The notes under the pieces: generated by a model
What the model was told of the DNA's origin: nothing
What the model saw: the letters and a program-made list of their open reading frames with translations, nothing else
Database searches by the model: none
Translations under genes and position numbers: made by a program
Shown here: piece after piece, positions 8,032-16,393 of the stretch
Layout of the letters: every line of letters starts with the position of its first letter
Position numbering within the stretch: position 1 is the stretch's first letter
Assembly (NCBI GenBank): GCA_017458265.1
Contig: JAFTFV010000007.1
Location: 1-32,424, forward strand
Length of the DNA: 32,424 nt
Source of the DNA: Bacteroidales bacterium
GTDB lineage: Bacteria; Bacteroidota; Bacteroidia; Bacteroidales; UBA932
Reading direction: 5' to 3'

Positions 8032-8913
8032 ATGCCTTCCGGAAGCAGTTCTACAATGCGCAGGCGCCTTGCCAGCGCTTGGATTTCTACGGTGATAAGC
8101 CTTTCGCTGGTCCTTCTCCTTGTGGGGTTGGGCTCGCTCCTTCTTGTGAACGCCCGCGCCGTGTCAGACTACTTCAAGGAAAACATGCAGGTGTCCGTCC
8201 TCATGAAGGATTATGTCGGGGAAGAGGAGGCATCGGCATACGAAAAGGAAGTGTCGGCCCTGCCGGGAATACGCTCCACTCGCTTCATTTCAAGGGAGGA
8301 AGGCATGCAGGAGATGTCGGACCTTCTGGGAAGGGATTTCCTGGACGTTTTTGAGAGCGCTCCGGTGCCTGTGTCCATAGACGTGAACCTTGAGGCGGCT
8401 TATGTATCGGCAGACAGCCTCGAGGTCATCAAGGACGCCCTTTCGCAGTCTCCGCTGGTAGACGAAGTTGTGTATCAGACCTCGCTGGTGGATGCGCTGA
8501 ACCAGAACCTCGGCAAGATTTCCCTGGGCCTGGCGGTGCTTGTGCTGCTGCTCCTTTTCATTTCGGTGGTGCTCATTTCGAATACGGTGAGGCTGGACCT
8601 TTTCTCCAGGCGTTTCTCCATCCATACGATGCATCTCGTTGGCGCAACATGCGGCTTTATCCGTGCGCCGTTTGTGGGCAGGGCGGCCGTGCAGGGGCTG
8701 TTTTCGGCCCTGGTGGCAATACTTTTGCTTCTTGGGGTGATGTTCTTCCTGAAAGGGGAGTTCGCCGCCCTGTTCGGGCTGTTCTCGCTGGATAACCTGC
8801 TCATAGTGATGGGCATCATGGTGGTGTGCGGCGTGGGAATCTGCGCTGTAAGCACCTTCTTTATGGTCACCCGCATGGTGGGGTATGACCGTGACATAGT
8901 TTACGCATATTAG
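8032..8913 (+). CDS. ftsX: Cell division protein FtsX (permease-like)
   Basis: A 293-residue membrane protein with one N-terminal transmembrane segment (about 17-38), an extracytoplasmic domain with VSVLMKDYVGEEEASAYEKEVSALPGI, and three C-terminal segments, the layout of FtsX. With FtsE it forms an ABC-like complex that controls peptidoglycan hydrolases at the septum. An in-frame start at 7990 would lie inside the promoter, so the ATG at 8032 was chosen; a further ATG at 8056 is also possible. Followed after 2 bases by a DUF3098 gene and uppP, a grouping that I recall from other Bacteroidota. ftsE is not in this window. Confidence 0.93.
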   Translation: MPSGSSSTMRRRLASAWISTVISLSLVLLLVGLGSLLLVNARAVSDYFKENMQVSVLMKDYVGEEEASAYEKEVSALPGIRSTRFISREEGMQEMSDLLGRDFLDVFESAPVPVSIDVNLEAAYVSADSLEVIKDALSQSPLVDEVVYQTSLVDALNQNLGKISLGLAVLVLLLLFISVVLISNTVRLDLFSRRFSIHTMHLVGATCGFIRAPFVGRAAVQGLFSALVAILLLLGVMFFLKGEFAALFGLFSLDNLLIVMGIMVVCGVGICAVSTFFMVTRMVGYDRDIVYAY

Positions 8914-8915
8914 TT

Positions 8916-9158
8916 ATGGCAAAGAATTCGGATAAAATGGCCACTACGGCCCGTGGCATCAAGCTTATGCTGGCAGGCCTGCTGGTAATGGCGGCGGGAT
9001 TCCTGCTGCTTTCCGGCGGCGGCTCTGACGACCCCCAGGTCTTCAATTACGCAATGTTCGATTTCAGGCGCCTGGTGGCGGCTCCGATAGTGATAATAGC
9101 AGGCATCGTGCTGGAAATAGTTGCCATCATGGGCCGTTTCCCCGACAAAGAAGAATAG
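8916..9158 (+). CDS. DUF3098 family small membrane protein
   Basis: An 80-residue protein with two transmembrane segments (about 14-34 and 53-71). The motif GGGSDDPQVFNYAMFDFRRL between them is typical of DUF3098. Function unknown. Its fixed position between ftsX (2-base gap) and uppP (3-base gap) suggests an envelope role. Confidence 0.88.
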   Translation: MAKNSDKMATTARGIKLMLAGLLVMAAGFLLLSGGGSDDPQVFNYAMFDFRRLVAAPIVIIAGIVLEIVAIMGRFPDKEE

Positions 9159-9161
9159 TTT

Positions 9162-9980
9162 ATGGACTGGTGGCAGGCGATACTCCTTGGAATAGTCCAG
9201 GGTCTTACTGAATTCCTTCCGGTGTCTTCATCCGGACATCTCATGATATTCAAGGAACTCCTCGGCGTTGACGCAGAGGGATTCCTGGATTTTACGGTAA
9301 CCGTGCACTTCGCAACGGTGATTGCCACTATCGCCGTGTTCTGGGGCGCCATCTGGAAGCTCCTGAAGGGCTTTTTCAAGTTCAAGTACAACGACGAGAC
9401 CGATTATATCTGCAAGATACTCGTGTCCCTCGTCCCGGTTGCCCTTGTGGGTTTCCTGTTCAAGGATCAGGTGGATGCGCTTTTCAGCGGTTCGCTCAGG
9501 CAGGTGGGCATCGGCCTTTGTATTACTGCGGTTCTGCTGTGGATTTCCGACAGCGCCGGCAAGCGGTTCAAGGTGCCCGTGGCTAAGGATCAGAGGAATG
9601 GCATTTCCTTCTGGCAGGCTGCCGTGGTGGGCCTTGCGCAGGCATTTGCCGTTGTGCCGGGAGTGTCCCGAAGCGGCAGCACCATCGCAACGGGCCTTCT
9701 TACAGGCGTGAAGCGTGACGCCATGGCGCAGTTCTCCTTCCTGATGGTCCTGATCCCCATCATCGGCGAACAGTCCCTTGACCTTCTGAAGGTTGCGACG
9801 GGAGATGCCGTTTTCGGCTCCGGGGTTGGCCCGCTTGCCCTTTGCCTTGGCTTCATCGCCGCCTTCGTGAGCGGCCTTTTCGCCTGCAAGGTAATGATTG
9901 CCATCGTACGCAGGGCCAAGCTCCTCTGGTTCGCCCTCTACTGCCTCCTCGTGGCCGCCCTGATATTCATCCTTGCATAG
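9162..9980 (+). CDS. uppP: Undecaprenyl-diphosphatase
   Basis: This 272-residue polytopic membrane protein removes a phosphate from undecaprenyl diphosphate to recycle the lipid carrier for peptidoglycan and surface polysaccharides. The two catalytic signatures are present: GLTEFLPVSSSGHL (residues 14-27, with Glu17 and His26) and PGVSRSGST (166-174, with Arg170). Length is normal. It is in the ftsX operon, and the next gene starts 4 bases after its stop. Confidence 0.96.
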   Translation: MDWWQAILLGIVQGLTEFLPVSSSGHLMIFKELLGVDAEGFLDFTVTVHFATVIATIAVFWGAIWKLLKGFFKFKYNDETDYICKILVSLVPVALVGFLFKDQVDALFSGSLRQVGIGLCITAVLLWISDSAGKRFKVPVAKDQRNGISFWQAAVVGLAQAFAVVPGVSRSGSTIATGLLTGVKRDAMAQFSFLMVLIPIIGEQSLDLLKVATGDAVFGSGVGPLALCLGFIAAFVSGLFACKVMIAIVRRAKLLWFALYCLLVAALIFILA

Positions 9981-9984
9981 GCCG

Positions 9985-10716
9985 ATGCCAAGACTCTACA
10001 CATACTTTGTATCCGACGTCCACCTGGGCCTTGACGTGGCGGATCCCGCCGCGAGGGAGGCCGCTTTCGTCAAGTTCCTGAAGGACATACCAAAGCATGA
10101 GACGGAAGCGCTCTATATGCTTGGAGATATCTGGGATTTCTGGTACGAGTACAAAGATGTGGTTCCAAAGGGCTACGTGCGCGTTTTTGCGGCCCTCCTG
10201 GACTTGATGGATGCCGGAGTGAAGGTATACTTCTTCCCCGGCAACCATGATATCTGGGCATACAGCTACTTCCGTGAACTGGGAATGACTGTTCTGGAGC
10301 AGCCGTACTATGTGACTGTTGGCGGGCGGAAGTTCTGCCTTGGCCATGGAGACGGCCTGGGCCCGGGAGACCACGGTTACAAGCTCATGCGCTGGGCATT
10401 CCACAACCGCTTCCTTCAGAAGTGCTTCTCTACGCTGCATCCCCGCATCGCCTTCAAGCTTGGCGGCAGCTGGAGCAAGAAATCCCGTCTTGCAAAGAAC
10501 ATCAGCTACGTCTTCCGCGGAGAGGATGAACCTCTTTTCAAATGGTGCGCCCGCAACGCGAAAAAGGCCGAATTCTTCATCTTCGGCCATTACCATTCCC
10601 GTGTCGACATCCCCGTCAAGAAATCCCGCCTCCTCCTCCTTGGAGACTGGATTACCGGCCCCAACTGGATAGTCTACGATGCAGAGGAAAATGCGGTGAG
10701 GGCTTTTCCGCAATAA
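9985..10716 (+). CDS. lpxH: UDP-2,3-diacylglucosamine diphosphatase
   Basis: A 243-residue metallophosphoesterase that hydrolyses UDP-2,3-diacylglucosamine to lipid X in lipid A synthesis at the inner membrane surface. All metal-binding motifs are visible: DVH (Asp11, His13), GDIWD (Asp48, Asp51), GNHD (86-89), HGD (His121) and GHYH (His202, His204). The ATG at 9985 was preferred over an upstream TTG at 9973 that overlaps uppP, because the family begins just before YFVSDVHLG. It is the last gene of the ftsX operon and converges with the DUF4294 gene; no terminator hairpin is evident in the 17-base gap. Confidence 0.93.
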   Translation: MPRLYTYFVSDVHLGLDVADPAAREAAFVKFLKDIPKHETEALYMLGDIWDFWYEYKDVVPKGYVRVFAALLDLMDAGVKVYFFPGNHDIWAYSYFRELGMTVLEQPYYVTVGGRKFCLGHGDGLGPGDHGYKLMRWAFHNRFLQKCFSTLHPRIAFKLGGSWSKKSRLAKNISYVFRGEDEPLFKWCARNAKKAEFFIFGHYHSRVDIPVKKSRLLLLGDWITGPNWIVYDAEENAVRAFPQ

Positions 10717-10733
10717 AAAAGAGGGCGGCTGGG

Positions 10734-11474
10734 CTACCTGAAATAGCTTTCAGGGACTTCTACCACGGGCGGGTCTTCCCAGAATACGGACCAGTAGAGG
10801 TTCTTGAATTCGCCGGCCTGCCAGATCTGGACAAGCTCTTCCAGGTCGCGGTCTTCGCCTTCAGGGTCGTACTCGGACTTGAGGTCGTTCTCAAATATCT
10901 TGGCAACGGCCTGCCAAAAGCCCGCGGCGGCTCCGTTTTTGTATTCCTTGATTACGGTATATGGCGGCATGCCGGTTTCCCTGTCGATGAGCTTGAGCAG
11001 TATGGCCCCCTGTGAGATAGTCATCTTGTGGAGCGCGCCTTCGAAGTCCTTGAAGAGCTGCTTCTGTACCTTATTAATATACTGCTCCCGCTGGAACTTG
11101 TTGTAGTGGTTGGCCTCTATGGTGCTGTCCACGATGTGGCGCAGCCCTCCTGAAGCCTGGGCATAAGGATATACCCTGGCGAAGCGATAGACCAGCTTGT
11201 AGTACTTCCGCCATTCTTTCTCGCTGGCGTGGGGCTTTCTGCCGAAAATCCACACTGCGGGGATCTTGTCAATGAAAGTAGTATCTCCGTTCTCCACTTT
11301 CATGCGCATGAAAACGCCGTCCGGAACGTTCTCCCGGGCGGCCTGCTGCGCCGTCATCTGCTGCTGCCTTTCGCGAGCCTTCTCCATAGCCTTTCGCACG
11401 TGCCCCTGTGCCCCTGCCGACATAGGGAGGAACACAAGCACGGCCGCCAGGGCGATATGAACAGCTCGTTTCAT
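10734..11474 (-). CDS. DUF4294 family secreted protein
   Basis: A protein of about 246 residues with a cleavable signal peptide (MKRAVHIALAAVLVFLPMSAGAQG). The conserved part (KIPAVWIFGRKPHASEKEWRKYYKLVYRFARVYPYA, about 68-103) and the Lys/Arg-rich helical middle fit DUF4294, a Bacteroidota family of unknown function. Two adjacent ATG codons at 11477 and 11474 could both serve; an earlier in-frame start at 11510 would fall in the promoter. The -7 box ends only 3 bases before the first ATG, so the mRNA may be leaderless. Confidence 0.82.
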   Translation of the reverse strand: MKRAVHIALAAVLVFLPMSAGAQGHVRKAMEKARERQQQMTAQQAARENVPDGVFMRMKVENGDTTFIDKIPAVWIFGRKPHASEKEWRKYYKLVYRFARVYPYAQASGGLRHIVDSTIEANHYNKFQREQYINKVQKQLFKDFEGALHKMTISQGAILLKLIDRETGMPPYTVIKEYKNGAAAGFWQAVAKIFENDLKSEYDPEGEDRDLEELVQIWQAGEFKNLYWSVFWEDPPVVEVPESYFR

Positions 11475-11479
11475 CATTG

Positions 11480-11511
11480 CAAAGTTATGGTTTTGCAAAG
11501 ACTTTACCAAA
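11480..11511 (-). promoter_or_regulatory. Bacteroidota promoter for the DUF4294 gene
   Basis: On the minus strand, TTTG (11508-11511), 20 bases, then TAACTTTG (11480-11487). The position relative to the start codons predicts transcription starting at or within a few bases of the ATG. Confidence 0.78.
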
Positions 11512-11799
11512 TACAGAGGCGGGCGGCGACAGGTTTGGGGATAAGAGTTCCGCCTCTGATAAAAGCGAATGTCGAAAATGAAGGGAAGTTTTTTTTAACA
11601 AAACACGTAAGTGCCGATAAAACCGTATAGTTAAGTTGTAAAAACCGCGGTCGAAAATGTTTGATTTTTTAGTAAAAAAGTTTGGTGATTCAGAAAAATT
11701 TTGTAACTTTGCAATCCCGAAATTGGAGCAAAAAGCACCCAACCAGCTGAGTTTCAATAAGTTAGGGATTAATTAAGGAAATTTTAAAACATTACAGCA
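11512..11799 (+). other. Intergenic region and leader upstream of rplP
   Basis: A long gene-free stretch between the DUF4294 promoter and rplP. From 11515 to 11680 it is AT-rich in its second half; I see no gene, convincing hairpin or repeat. The rplP promoter is at 11681-11711, leaving an expected leader of about 80 bases before the ATG at 11800. This leader could hold a ribosomal-protein autoregulatory site, but I cannot identify a known fold. Confidence 0.6.
11681..11711 (+). promoter_or_regulatory. Bacteroidota promoter for the rplP-rplQ ribosomal operon
   Basis: TTTG (11681-11684), 19 bases, then TAACTTTG (11704-11711): a full consensus match. It is the only promoter of this quality I found in front of the long ribosomal run that follows. 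Confidence 0.9.
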
Positions 11800-12222
11800 A
11801 TGTTACAGCCTAAAAGAACCAAATTCAGAAGGGAACAGAAAAACCGCATGAAGGGCAATTCCGGTCGTGGAAACCAGCTCGCATTCGGCTCTTTCGGCCT
11901 CAAGAACCTTGAAAACTGCTGGCTCACAGCACAGCAGATCGAGGCAGCCCGTCAGGCCATCTCCCGTCGCATGAACCGTGAAGGTCAGATCTGGATCCGT
12001 GTCTTCCCTGTGAAGCCGTTCACCGCCAAGCCCCTCGATACCCGTATGGGTAAGGGTAAAGGTGACCCTCAGGGCTTCGTAGCTCCCATCACCCCGGGCC
12101 GTATCCTCTTTGAGGCAGAGGGCGTTTCCCTCGAGACTGCAAAAGAGGCAATGCGTCTTGCAGCAAACAAGCTTCCCGTGGCAACCAAGTTCGTTGTCCG
12201 CAGGGATTATGTAGAAGAATAA
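11800..12222 (+). CDS. rplP: 50S ribosomal protein L16
   Basis: A 140-residue L16 with the N-terminal motif [20 protein letters not shown], the segment [15 protein letters not shown], and the loop [25 protein letters not shown]16 helps position tRNA at the A and P sites of the large subunit. It is the first gene of the block and its usual upstream partner rpsC is more than 10 kb away. Confidence 0.97.
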   Translation: MLQPKRTKFRREQKNRMKGNSGRGNQLAFGSFGLKNLENCWLTAQQIEAARQAISRRMNREGQIWIRVFPVKPFTAKPLDTRMGKGKGDPQGFVAPITPGRILFEAEGVSLETAKEAMRLAANKLPVATKFVVRRDYVEE

Positions 12223-12239
12223 TTAGAGGAGGAGTAAAA

Positions 12240-12437
12240 ATGAAAGTATCAGAAGTACGTGAGATGTCCATCGCAGACCTCCGCGACCGCATTGAGGTAG
12301 AAAAGAACAACCTCGACACCATGAAGCTCAATCACACTATTTCTCCCCTTGAGGACACTTCCAAGATTAGGAAGACCCGTCAGGATATCGCTCGCATGAT
12401 CACCATCCTGGCAGAGAAAGAGAAACAGCAGAACTAA
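12240..12437 (+). CDS. rpmC: 50S ribosomal protein L29
   Basis: A 65-residue, mostly helical L29 (MKVSEVREMSIADLRDRIE...). L29 sits near the peptide exit tunnel. The gene has an unusually strong Shine-Dalgarno sequence for this phylum: AGGAGG at 12227-12232, with 7 bases before the ATG. Its C-terminal motif, IRKTRQDIARMITILAEKE, is typical. Confidence 0.95.
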   Translation: MKVSEVREMSIADLRDRIEVEKNNLDTMKLNHTISPLEDTSKIRKTRQDIARMITILAEKEKQQN

Positions 12438-12452
12438 AAGAGACATCGACCT

Positions 12453-12707
12453 ATGGAAAGAAATCTTCGCAAGGAAAGGGTTGGCATCGTGGTCAGCAAC
12501 AAGATGGACAAGACCATCGTCGTGGCTGTTGAAACTCACGAAAAGCACCCTATTTACGGCAAGTTCGTAAAGAAGACCACCAAGTTCGTCGCAGAGGATG
12601 CAAAGAACGAGTGCTCCGAGGGAGACACCGTCCGCATTATGGAAACCCGCCCCCTCTCTAAGACCAAGAACTGGAGATTAGTTGAAATCGTAGAAAAAGT
12701 CAAGTAA
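12453..12707 (+). CDS. rpsQ: 30S ribosomal protein S17
   Basis: An 84-residue OB-fold protein. Typical segments are [22 protein letters not shown] at the N-terminus (residues 5-26) and [27 protein letters not shown] near the C-terminus. It binds 16S rRNA early in small-subunit assembly. It begins 15 bases after rpmC and the next start follows after 1 base. Confidence 0.96.
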   Translation: MERNLRKERVGIVVSNKMDKTIVVAVETHEKHPIYGKFVKKTTKFVAEDAKNECSEGDTVRIMETRPLSKTKNWRLVEIVEKVK

Positions 12708-12708
12708 T

Positions 12709-13074
12709 ATGATACAGCAGGAAACACGTTTACAGGTTGCTGACAACAGCGGTGCAAAGGAAGTCCTCTGCATCCGTGTACTTGGTGGTACCCGCCACCG
12801 TTATGCAACCATCGGTGAGACCATCGTGGTTACCGTCAAGAGCGCCATCCCTGGTGGTGAAATCAAGAAAGGTACCGTTACCAAGGCCGTCATCGTCCGC
12901 ACCAAGAAGGAAATCCGCCGCCCCGACGGCTCCTATATCCGTTTCGACGAGAACGCTTGCGTCCTTCTGAATGGCGCAGGTGAACTTCGCGGCACCCGTA
13001 TTTTCGGCCCTGTTGCCCGCGAACTCCGCGAGAACTACATGAAAATCGTTTCACTGGCACCCGAGGTCCTTTAA
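12709..13074 (+). CDS. rplN: 50S ribosomal protein L14
   Basis: A 121-residue L14, the normal family length. It starts [27 protein letters not shown] and contains [32 protein letters not shown], then [15 protein letters not shown]14 forms part of the inter-subunit bridge region. Only one base separates it from rpsQ. Confidence 0.97.
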   Translation: MIQQETRLQVADNSGAKEVLCIRVLGGTRHRYATIGETIVVTVKSAIPGGEIKKGTVTKAVIVRTKKEIRRPDGSYIRFDENACVLLNGAGELRGTRIFGPVARELRENYMKIVSLAPEVL

Positions 13075-13088
13075 AAGATTAGAAGAGT

Positions 13089-13403
13089 ATGAAAAAGTTC
13101 AACATCAAGAAAGGCGATACCGTGTATGTGAATGCCGGTAACGACAAGGGTAAGACAGGAAAGGTCCTCGAGGTTCTGCGCAGCAAGGACCGCGTCATCG
13201 TAGAGGGCGTGAACATGGTATCAAAGCATACCAAACCCAACCCCAAGGCCCCTCAGGGAGGTATTATCAAGCAGGAAGCCGGTATCCACATCTCCAACGT
13301 CCAGCTTATGGACGCCGCTGGCAAGCCCACCAAGGTTGCTCACAAGGAGGTTGACGGAAAGAAGGTCCGCATTGCTAAAACAACTGGAGAGGAGATCAAG
13401 TAA
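13089..13403 (+). CDS. rplX: 50S ribosomal protein L24
   Basis: A 104-residue L24 with an N-terminal KOW motif ([23 protein letters not shown], about 8-30) and the conserved [23 protein letters not shown]24 initiates large-subunit assembly on 23S rRNA. It is two bases ahead of rplE. Confidence 0.96.
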   Translation: MKKFNIKKGDTVYVNAGNDKGKTGKVLEVLRSKDRVIVEGVNMVSKHTKPNPKAPQGGIIKQEAGIHISNVQLMDAAGKPTKVAHKEVDGKKVRIAKTTGEEIK

Positions 13404-13405
13404 TT

Positions 13406-14005
13406 ATGGCAAAGAAAGCTACAAAAACCGCAGAAGTCCAGGCTCTTCCCGCCGGCTACTGCCCTGACCTCAAGAAGGTCTACAAGGAGGAGATCGTCCC
13501 CGCTCTCGTAAAGCAGTTCTCCTATCATACTGTAATGCAGGCTCCCCGCCTGGTGAAAATCACCCTCAATGAAGGTGTAGGCGACGCTACCCAGGACAAG
13601 AAACTTGTCGAGGAAGCAGCCGAGGAACTCTCCATCATCGCAGGACAGAAGGCAGTCATCACCGCCTCCCGCAAGGATATCTCCAACTTCAAGCTCCGTA
13701 AGGGCATGCCCATCGGCGCAAAGGTTACCCTCCGCGACGTCCGCATGTACGAATTCCTGGAGCGCCTCATCCGTGTTGCTCTTCCCCGTATCCGCGACTT
13801 CAACGGTATCTCCGAGAAAATGGACGGTCAGGGCAACTACACCCTTGGTATCAAGGAGCAGATCATCTTCCCCGAAATTGAAATCGACAAGAACCCCCGT
13901 ATCCACGGCGTCGAGATCACTTTCGTGACCACCGCAAAGACCGACGAAGAGGCTTACGCCCTTCTCAAGGCCTTCGGTCTTCCTTTCAAGAAACATAATA
14001 ACTAA
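13406..14005 (+). CDS. rplE: 50S ribosomal protein L5
   Basis: A 199-residue L5, slightly longer than the usual ~180 because of an N-terminal extension of roughly 15-18 residues ([17 protein letters not shown]). The conserved core starts at [13 protein letters not shown] and includes [16 protein letters not shown], the segment [13 protein letters not shown], and PRIRDFNG. L5 binds 5S rRNA and contacts the P-site tRNA. The ATG at 13406 is the only sensible start. Confidence 0.96.
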   Translation: MAKKATKTAEVQALPAGYCPDLKKVYKEEIVPALVKQFSYHTVMQAPRLVKITLNEGVGDATQDKKLVEEAAEELSIIAGQKAVITASRKDISNFKLRKGMPIGAKVTLRDVRMYEFLERLIRVALPRIRDFNGISEKMDGQGNYTLGIKEQIIFPEIEIDKNPRIHGVEITFVTTAKTDEEAYALLKAFGLPFKKHNN

Positions 14006-14011
14006 GATAGC

Positions 14012-14281
14012 ATGGCAAAGGAATCAATGAAAGCCCGCGAAGTAAAGCGCGCGAAATTAGTTGCTAAGTACGCCGCCAAGCGTGCAGCTCTCAAGGAAGC
14101 CGGCGATTACGCAGCCCTTGACAAGCTCCCCAAGAACGCCAGCCCCGTACGTCTCCACAACCGCTGCTCCCTTACCGGTCGTCCCAAGGGTTACATGCGT
14201 GACTTCGGCCTCAGCCGTATTCAGTTCCGCGAAATGGCCTCCCAGGGTCTCATCCCCGGTGTAAAGAAGGCAAGCTGGTAA
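14012..14281 (+). CDS. rpsN: 30S ribosomal protein S14 (zinc-independent type)
   Basis: An 89-residue S14 of the longer class without the CxxC...CxxC zinc site; the corresponding region reads [26 protein letters not shown]. The C-terminus [11 protein letters not shown] is diagnostic. S14 is a late-binding protein of the small-subunit head. It follows rplE after 6 bases. Confidence 0.96.
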   Translation: MAKESMKAREVKRAKLVAKYAAKRAALKEAGDYAALDKLPKNASPVRLHNRCSLTGRPKGYMRDFGLSRIQFREMASQGLIPGVKKASW

Positions 14282-14303
14282 TAACCTTTTAAAGAAGAAG
14301 AAA

Positions 14304-14699
14304 ATGACTGATCCTATTGCAGATTATCTGACCAGAATCCGTAACGCCTACCTCGCAGGAAAGAAGGTAGTCGAGATTCCCTCCTCCACAATGAAGGTGG
14401 CTATCACCAAGATTCTGTGCGAAAAGGGTTACATCCTCAGCTACAAGGTGGTTGAAGGAACTCCCTATAACACTATAAAGATCGCCCTCAAGTATCATCC
14501 TGAAACCAAGGCCGCTGCCATCAAGAGCATCGTCCGCGTGAGCACCCCCGGTCTTCGCAAGTATGCAGACGTTCAGAATATGCCCCGCGTCCTCAATGGT
14601 CTCGGAATCGCAATCCTTTCCACTTCCAAGGGCGTCATCACCGACAAGGAAGCCAAGGAACTTGGCGTAGGCGGTGAAGTTATTTGCTACGTATATTAA
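14304..14699 (+). CDS. rpsH: 30S ribosomal protein S8
   Basis: A 131-residue S8: MTDPIADYLTRIRNAYLAGK at the N-terminus, and the C-terminal rRNA-binding segment GLGIAILSTSKGVITDKEAKELGVGGEVICYVY. In other bacteria S8 represses translation of the spc operon by binding its mRNA; no equivalent site was identified here. Confidence 0.97.
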   Translation: MTDPIADYLTRIRNAYLAGKKVVEIPSSTMKVAITKILCEKGYILSYKVVEGTPYNTIKIALKYHPETKAAAIKSIVRVSTPGLRKYADVQNMPRVLNGLGIAILSTSKGVITDKEAKELGVGGEVICYVY

Positions 14700-14713
14700 T
14701 CATACATATCATT

Positions 14714-15274
14714 ATGTCAAGAATCGGTAAATTACCTGTAGTCCTTCCCGCCGGTGTCAAGGCTGAACTCCTTGACGGCAACGTTGTGAAGGTGAAAGGC
14801 CCTCTTGGCGAGATGTCCCAGAAAGTAGATCCGGACATCAAGGTCACCATCGAGGGAAATGAAATCAAGTTCGAGCGCCCCAGCGACCTTCCCCGCTTCC
14901 GCTCCATGCACGGCCTTTACCGCGCACTCGTCCACAACATGGTAGTGGGTGTTGCTGAAGGCTTCACCATCAAGCAGGAGTTTGTTGGCGTAGGTTACCG
15001 TGTGGCTGCACAGGGCCAGCTCCTCACCATGTCCCTGGGTTATTCCCACGACATCCAGATCATGCTCCCTGCCGAGGTCACCGCAGAGACCCCTCAGGTC
15101 CGCAAAGGCGAGAACCCGCTTCTCATCCTCAAGAGCGCAGACAAGCAGCTTGTCGGACAGATCGCTGCCAAGATCCGCTCATTCCGTCGTCCCGAACCTT
15201 ACAAGGGCAAGGGTATCAAGTTTGTCGGTGAACAGCTCCGCCGCAAGGCTGGCAAGTCCGCATCGGCCAAGTAA
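14714..15274 (+). CDS. rplF: 50S ribosomal protein L6
   Basis: A 186-residue L6 made of two similar domains. It begins MSRIGKLPVVLPAGV and ends with the signature PEPYKGKGIKFVGEQLRRKAGKS. The ATG at 14714 matches the family N-terminus; an in-frame start at 14684 would overlap rpsH and add an unrelated hydrophobic peptide. L6 lies near the factor-binding site of the large subunit. Confidence 0.96.
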   Translation: MSRIGKLPVVLPAGVKAELLDGNVVKVKGPLGEMSQKVDPDIKVTIEGNEIKFERPSDLPRFRSMHGLYRALVHNMVVGVAEGFTIKQEFVGVGYRVAAQGQLLTMSLGYSHDIQIMLPAEVTAETPQVRKGENPLLILKSADKQLVGQIAAKIRSFRRPEPYKGKGIKFVGEQLRRKAGKSASAK

Positions 15275-15289
15275 AAGGAGGACACAGTT

Positions 15290-15652
15290 ATGGCACTTAA
15301 CAGAATTGAAAGAAGAAGAAGGATTCACTACAGAATCCGCAAGCATGTCAATGGTACCGCTGAACGTCCCCGTATGGTGGTGTTCCGTTCCAACAAGCAG
15401 ATTTACGTCCAGGTTATCAACGACCTCGAAGGCAAGACCCTCGTATCTGCTGCATCCAATGACAAGGCCCTCGCCGCCGAAACCAAAGGCAAGAGCGGCA
15501 TCGAGGCTGCAGCTATCGTAGGTAAGGCTATCGCAGAGCGCGCCCTCGCAGCAGGCATCAACGCCGTCGCTTTCGACCGCGGAGGATATCTGTTCCACGG
15601 CAGAGTTAAAAGTTTGGCAGATGCAGCCCGTGAAGCCGGACTCGCATTCTAA
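15290..15652 (+). CDS. rplR: 50S ribosomal protein L18
   Basis: A 120-residue L18 with an Arg-rich N-terminus ([19 protein letters not shown]), [26 protein letters not shown], and the C-terminal motif [26 protein letters not shown]. It binds 5S rRNA. A strong Shine-Dalgarno AGGAGG (15276-15281) precedes the ATG by 8 bases. Confidence 0.96.
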   Translation: MALNRIERRRRIHYRIRKHVNGTAERPRMVVFRSNKQIYVQVINDLEGKTLVSAASNDKALAAETKGKSGIEAAAIVGKAIAERALAAGINAVAFDRGGYLFHGRVKSLADAAREAGLAF

Positions 15653-15666
15653 TACAGAAGACTACT

Positions 15667-16185
15667 ATGGCAAATTCAAACGTAAAAAGAGTAAAGACCT
15701 CTGACCTTGAACTCAAGGACAGACTGGTAGCCATCAACCGCGTTACCAAGGTCACCAAAGGTGGTCGTCACTTCCGCTTTGCAGCTATCGTCGTCGTCGG
15801 TGACGAAAACGGTGTCGTGGGTTACGGCCTTGGTAAGGCCAATGAGGTTACTGCAGCCATCGCCAAGGGCGTTGAGGATGCAAAGAAGAACCTCGTAAAG
15901 GTCCCCGTCATCAATACTACTATCCCTCACGAGCAGGTCGCCCGCTTCGGTGGCGCTGAGGTCTTCATGAAGCCCGCAGCTCCCGGTACCGGTGTAAAGG
16001 CCGGTGGTGCTATGCGTGCCGTGTTCGAGAGCGCAGGTGTACAGAACGTTCTTGCAAAGAGCAAGGGTTCATCCAACCCTCACAACCTGGTTAAGGCTAC
16101 CATCGCAGCTCTCACCGAGATGCGCGACGCCTACACCGTGGCCGGTCTTCGCGGCGTTCCCATGAGCAAAGTTTTTAACGGTTAA
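15667..16185 (+). CDS. rpsE: 30S ribosomal protein S5
   Basis: A 172-residue S5. The N-terminal double-stranded RNA-binding domain carries [34 protein letters not shown], followed by [25 protein letters not shown]; the C-terminal domain has [23 protein letters not shown]5 contributes to decoding accuracy and mRNA helicase activity at the entry channel. It is 14 bases after rplR. Confidence 0.97.
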   Translation: MANSNVKRVKTSDLELKDRLVAINRVTKVTKGGRHFRFAAIVVVGDENGVVGYGLGKANEVTAAIAKGVEDAKKNLVKVPVINTTIPHEQVARFGGAEVFMKPAAPGTGVKAGGAMRAVFESAGVQNVLAKSKGSSNPHNLVKATIAALTEMRDAYTVAGLRGVPMSKVFNG

Positions 16186-16197
16186 TACTGAGAAACT

Positions 16198-16380
16198 ATG
16201 GCAAAGCTTAAGATTACCCAGGTCCGCTCCAAGAATGGAGAGACCAAGCGTCAGATCGCAAACCTTCAGGCTCTCGGTATCCGCAGGATGCACCAGACCG
16301 TGATTGTGGAAGACACTCCCATCACCCGTGGTCAGCTGGAGAAAGTTCAGCACCTTGTTACCTGCGAAGTAATTGACTAA
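16198..16380 (+). CDS. rpmD: 50S ribosomal protein L30
   Basis: A 60-residue L30 (MAKLKITQVRSKNGETKRQ..., then ALGIRRMHQTVIVEDTP and RGQLEKVQHLVTCEV). It matches the short bacterial form. It lies 12 bases after rpsE and 13 bases before rplO, the standard order. Confidence 0.95.
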   Translation: MAKLKITQVRSKNGETKRQIANLQALGIRRMHQTVIVEDTPITRGQLEKVQHLVTCEVID

Positions 16381-16393
16381 GGAGATAAGAGAG

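Noticed and set aside
11485-11757. Minus-strand 90-codon frame in the rplP upstream region
   Set aside because: It overlaps the rplP promoter and the DUF4294 promoter, and its translation is low-complexity with no family resemblance.
1466-11799. The insert between rpsC and rplP as a genomic island or prophage
   Set aside because: The genes are core functions (uvrC, acpP, ftsX, uppP, lpxH) with composition and promoters like the rest, and no integrase, transposase or attachment repeats were seen.
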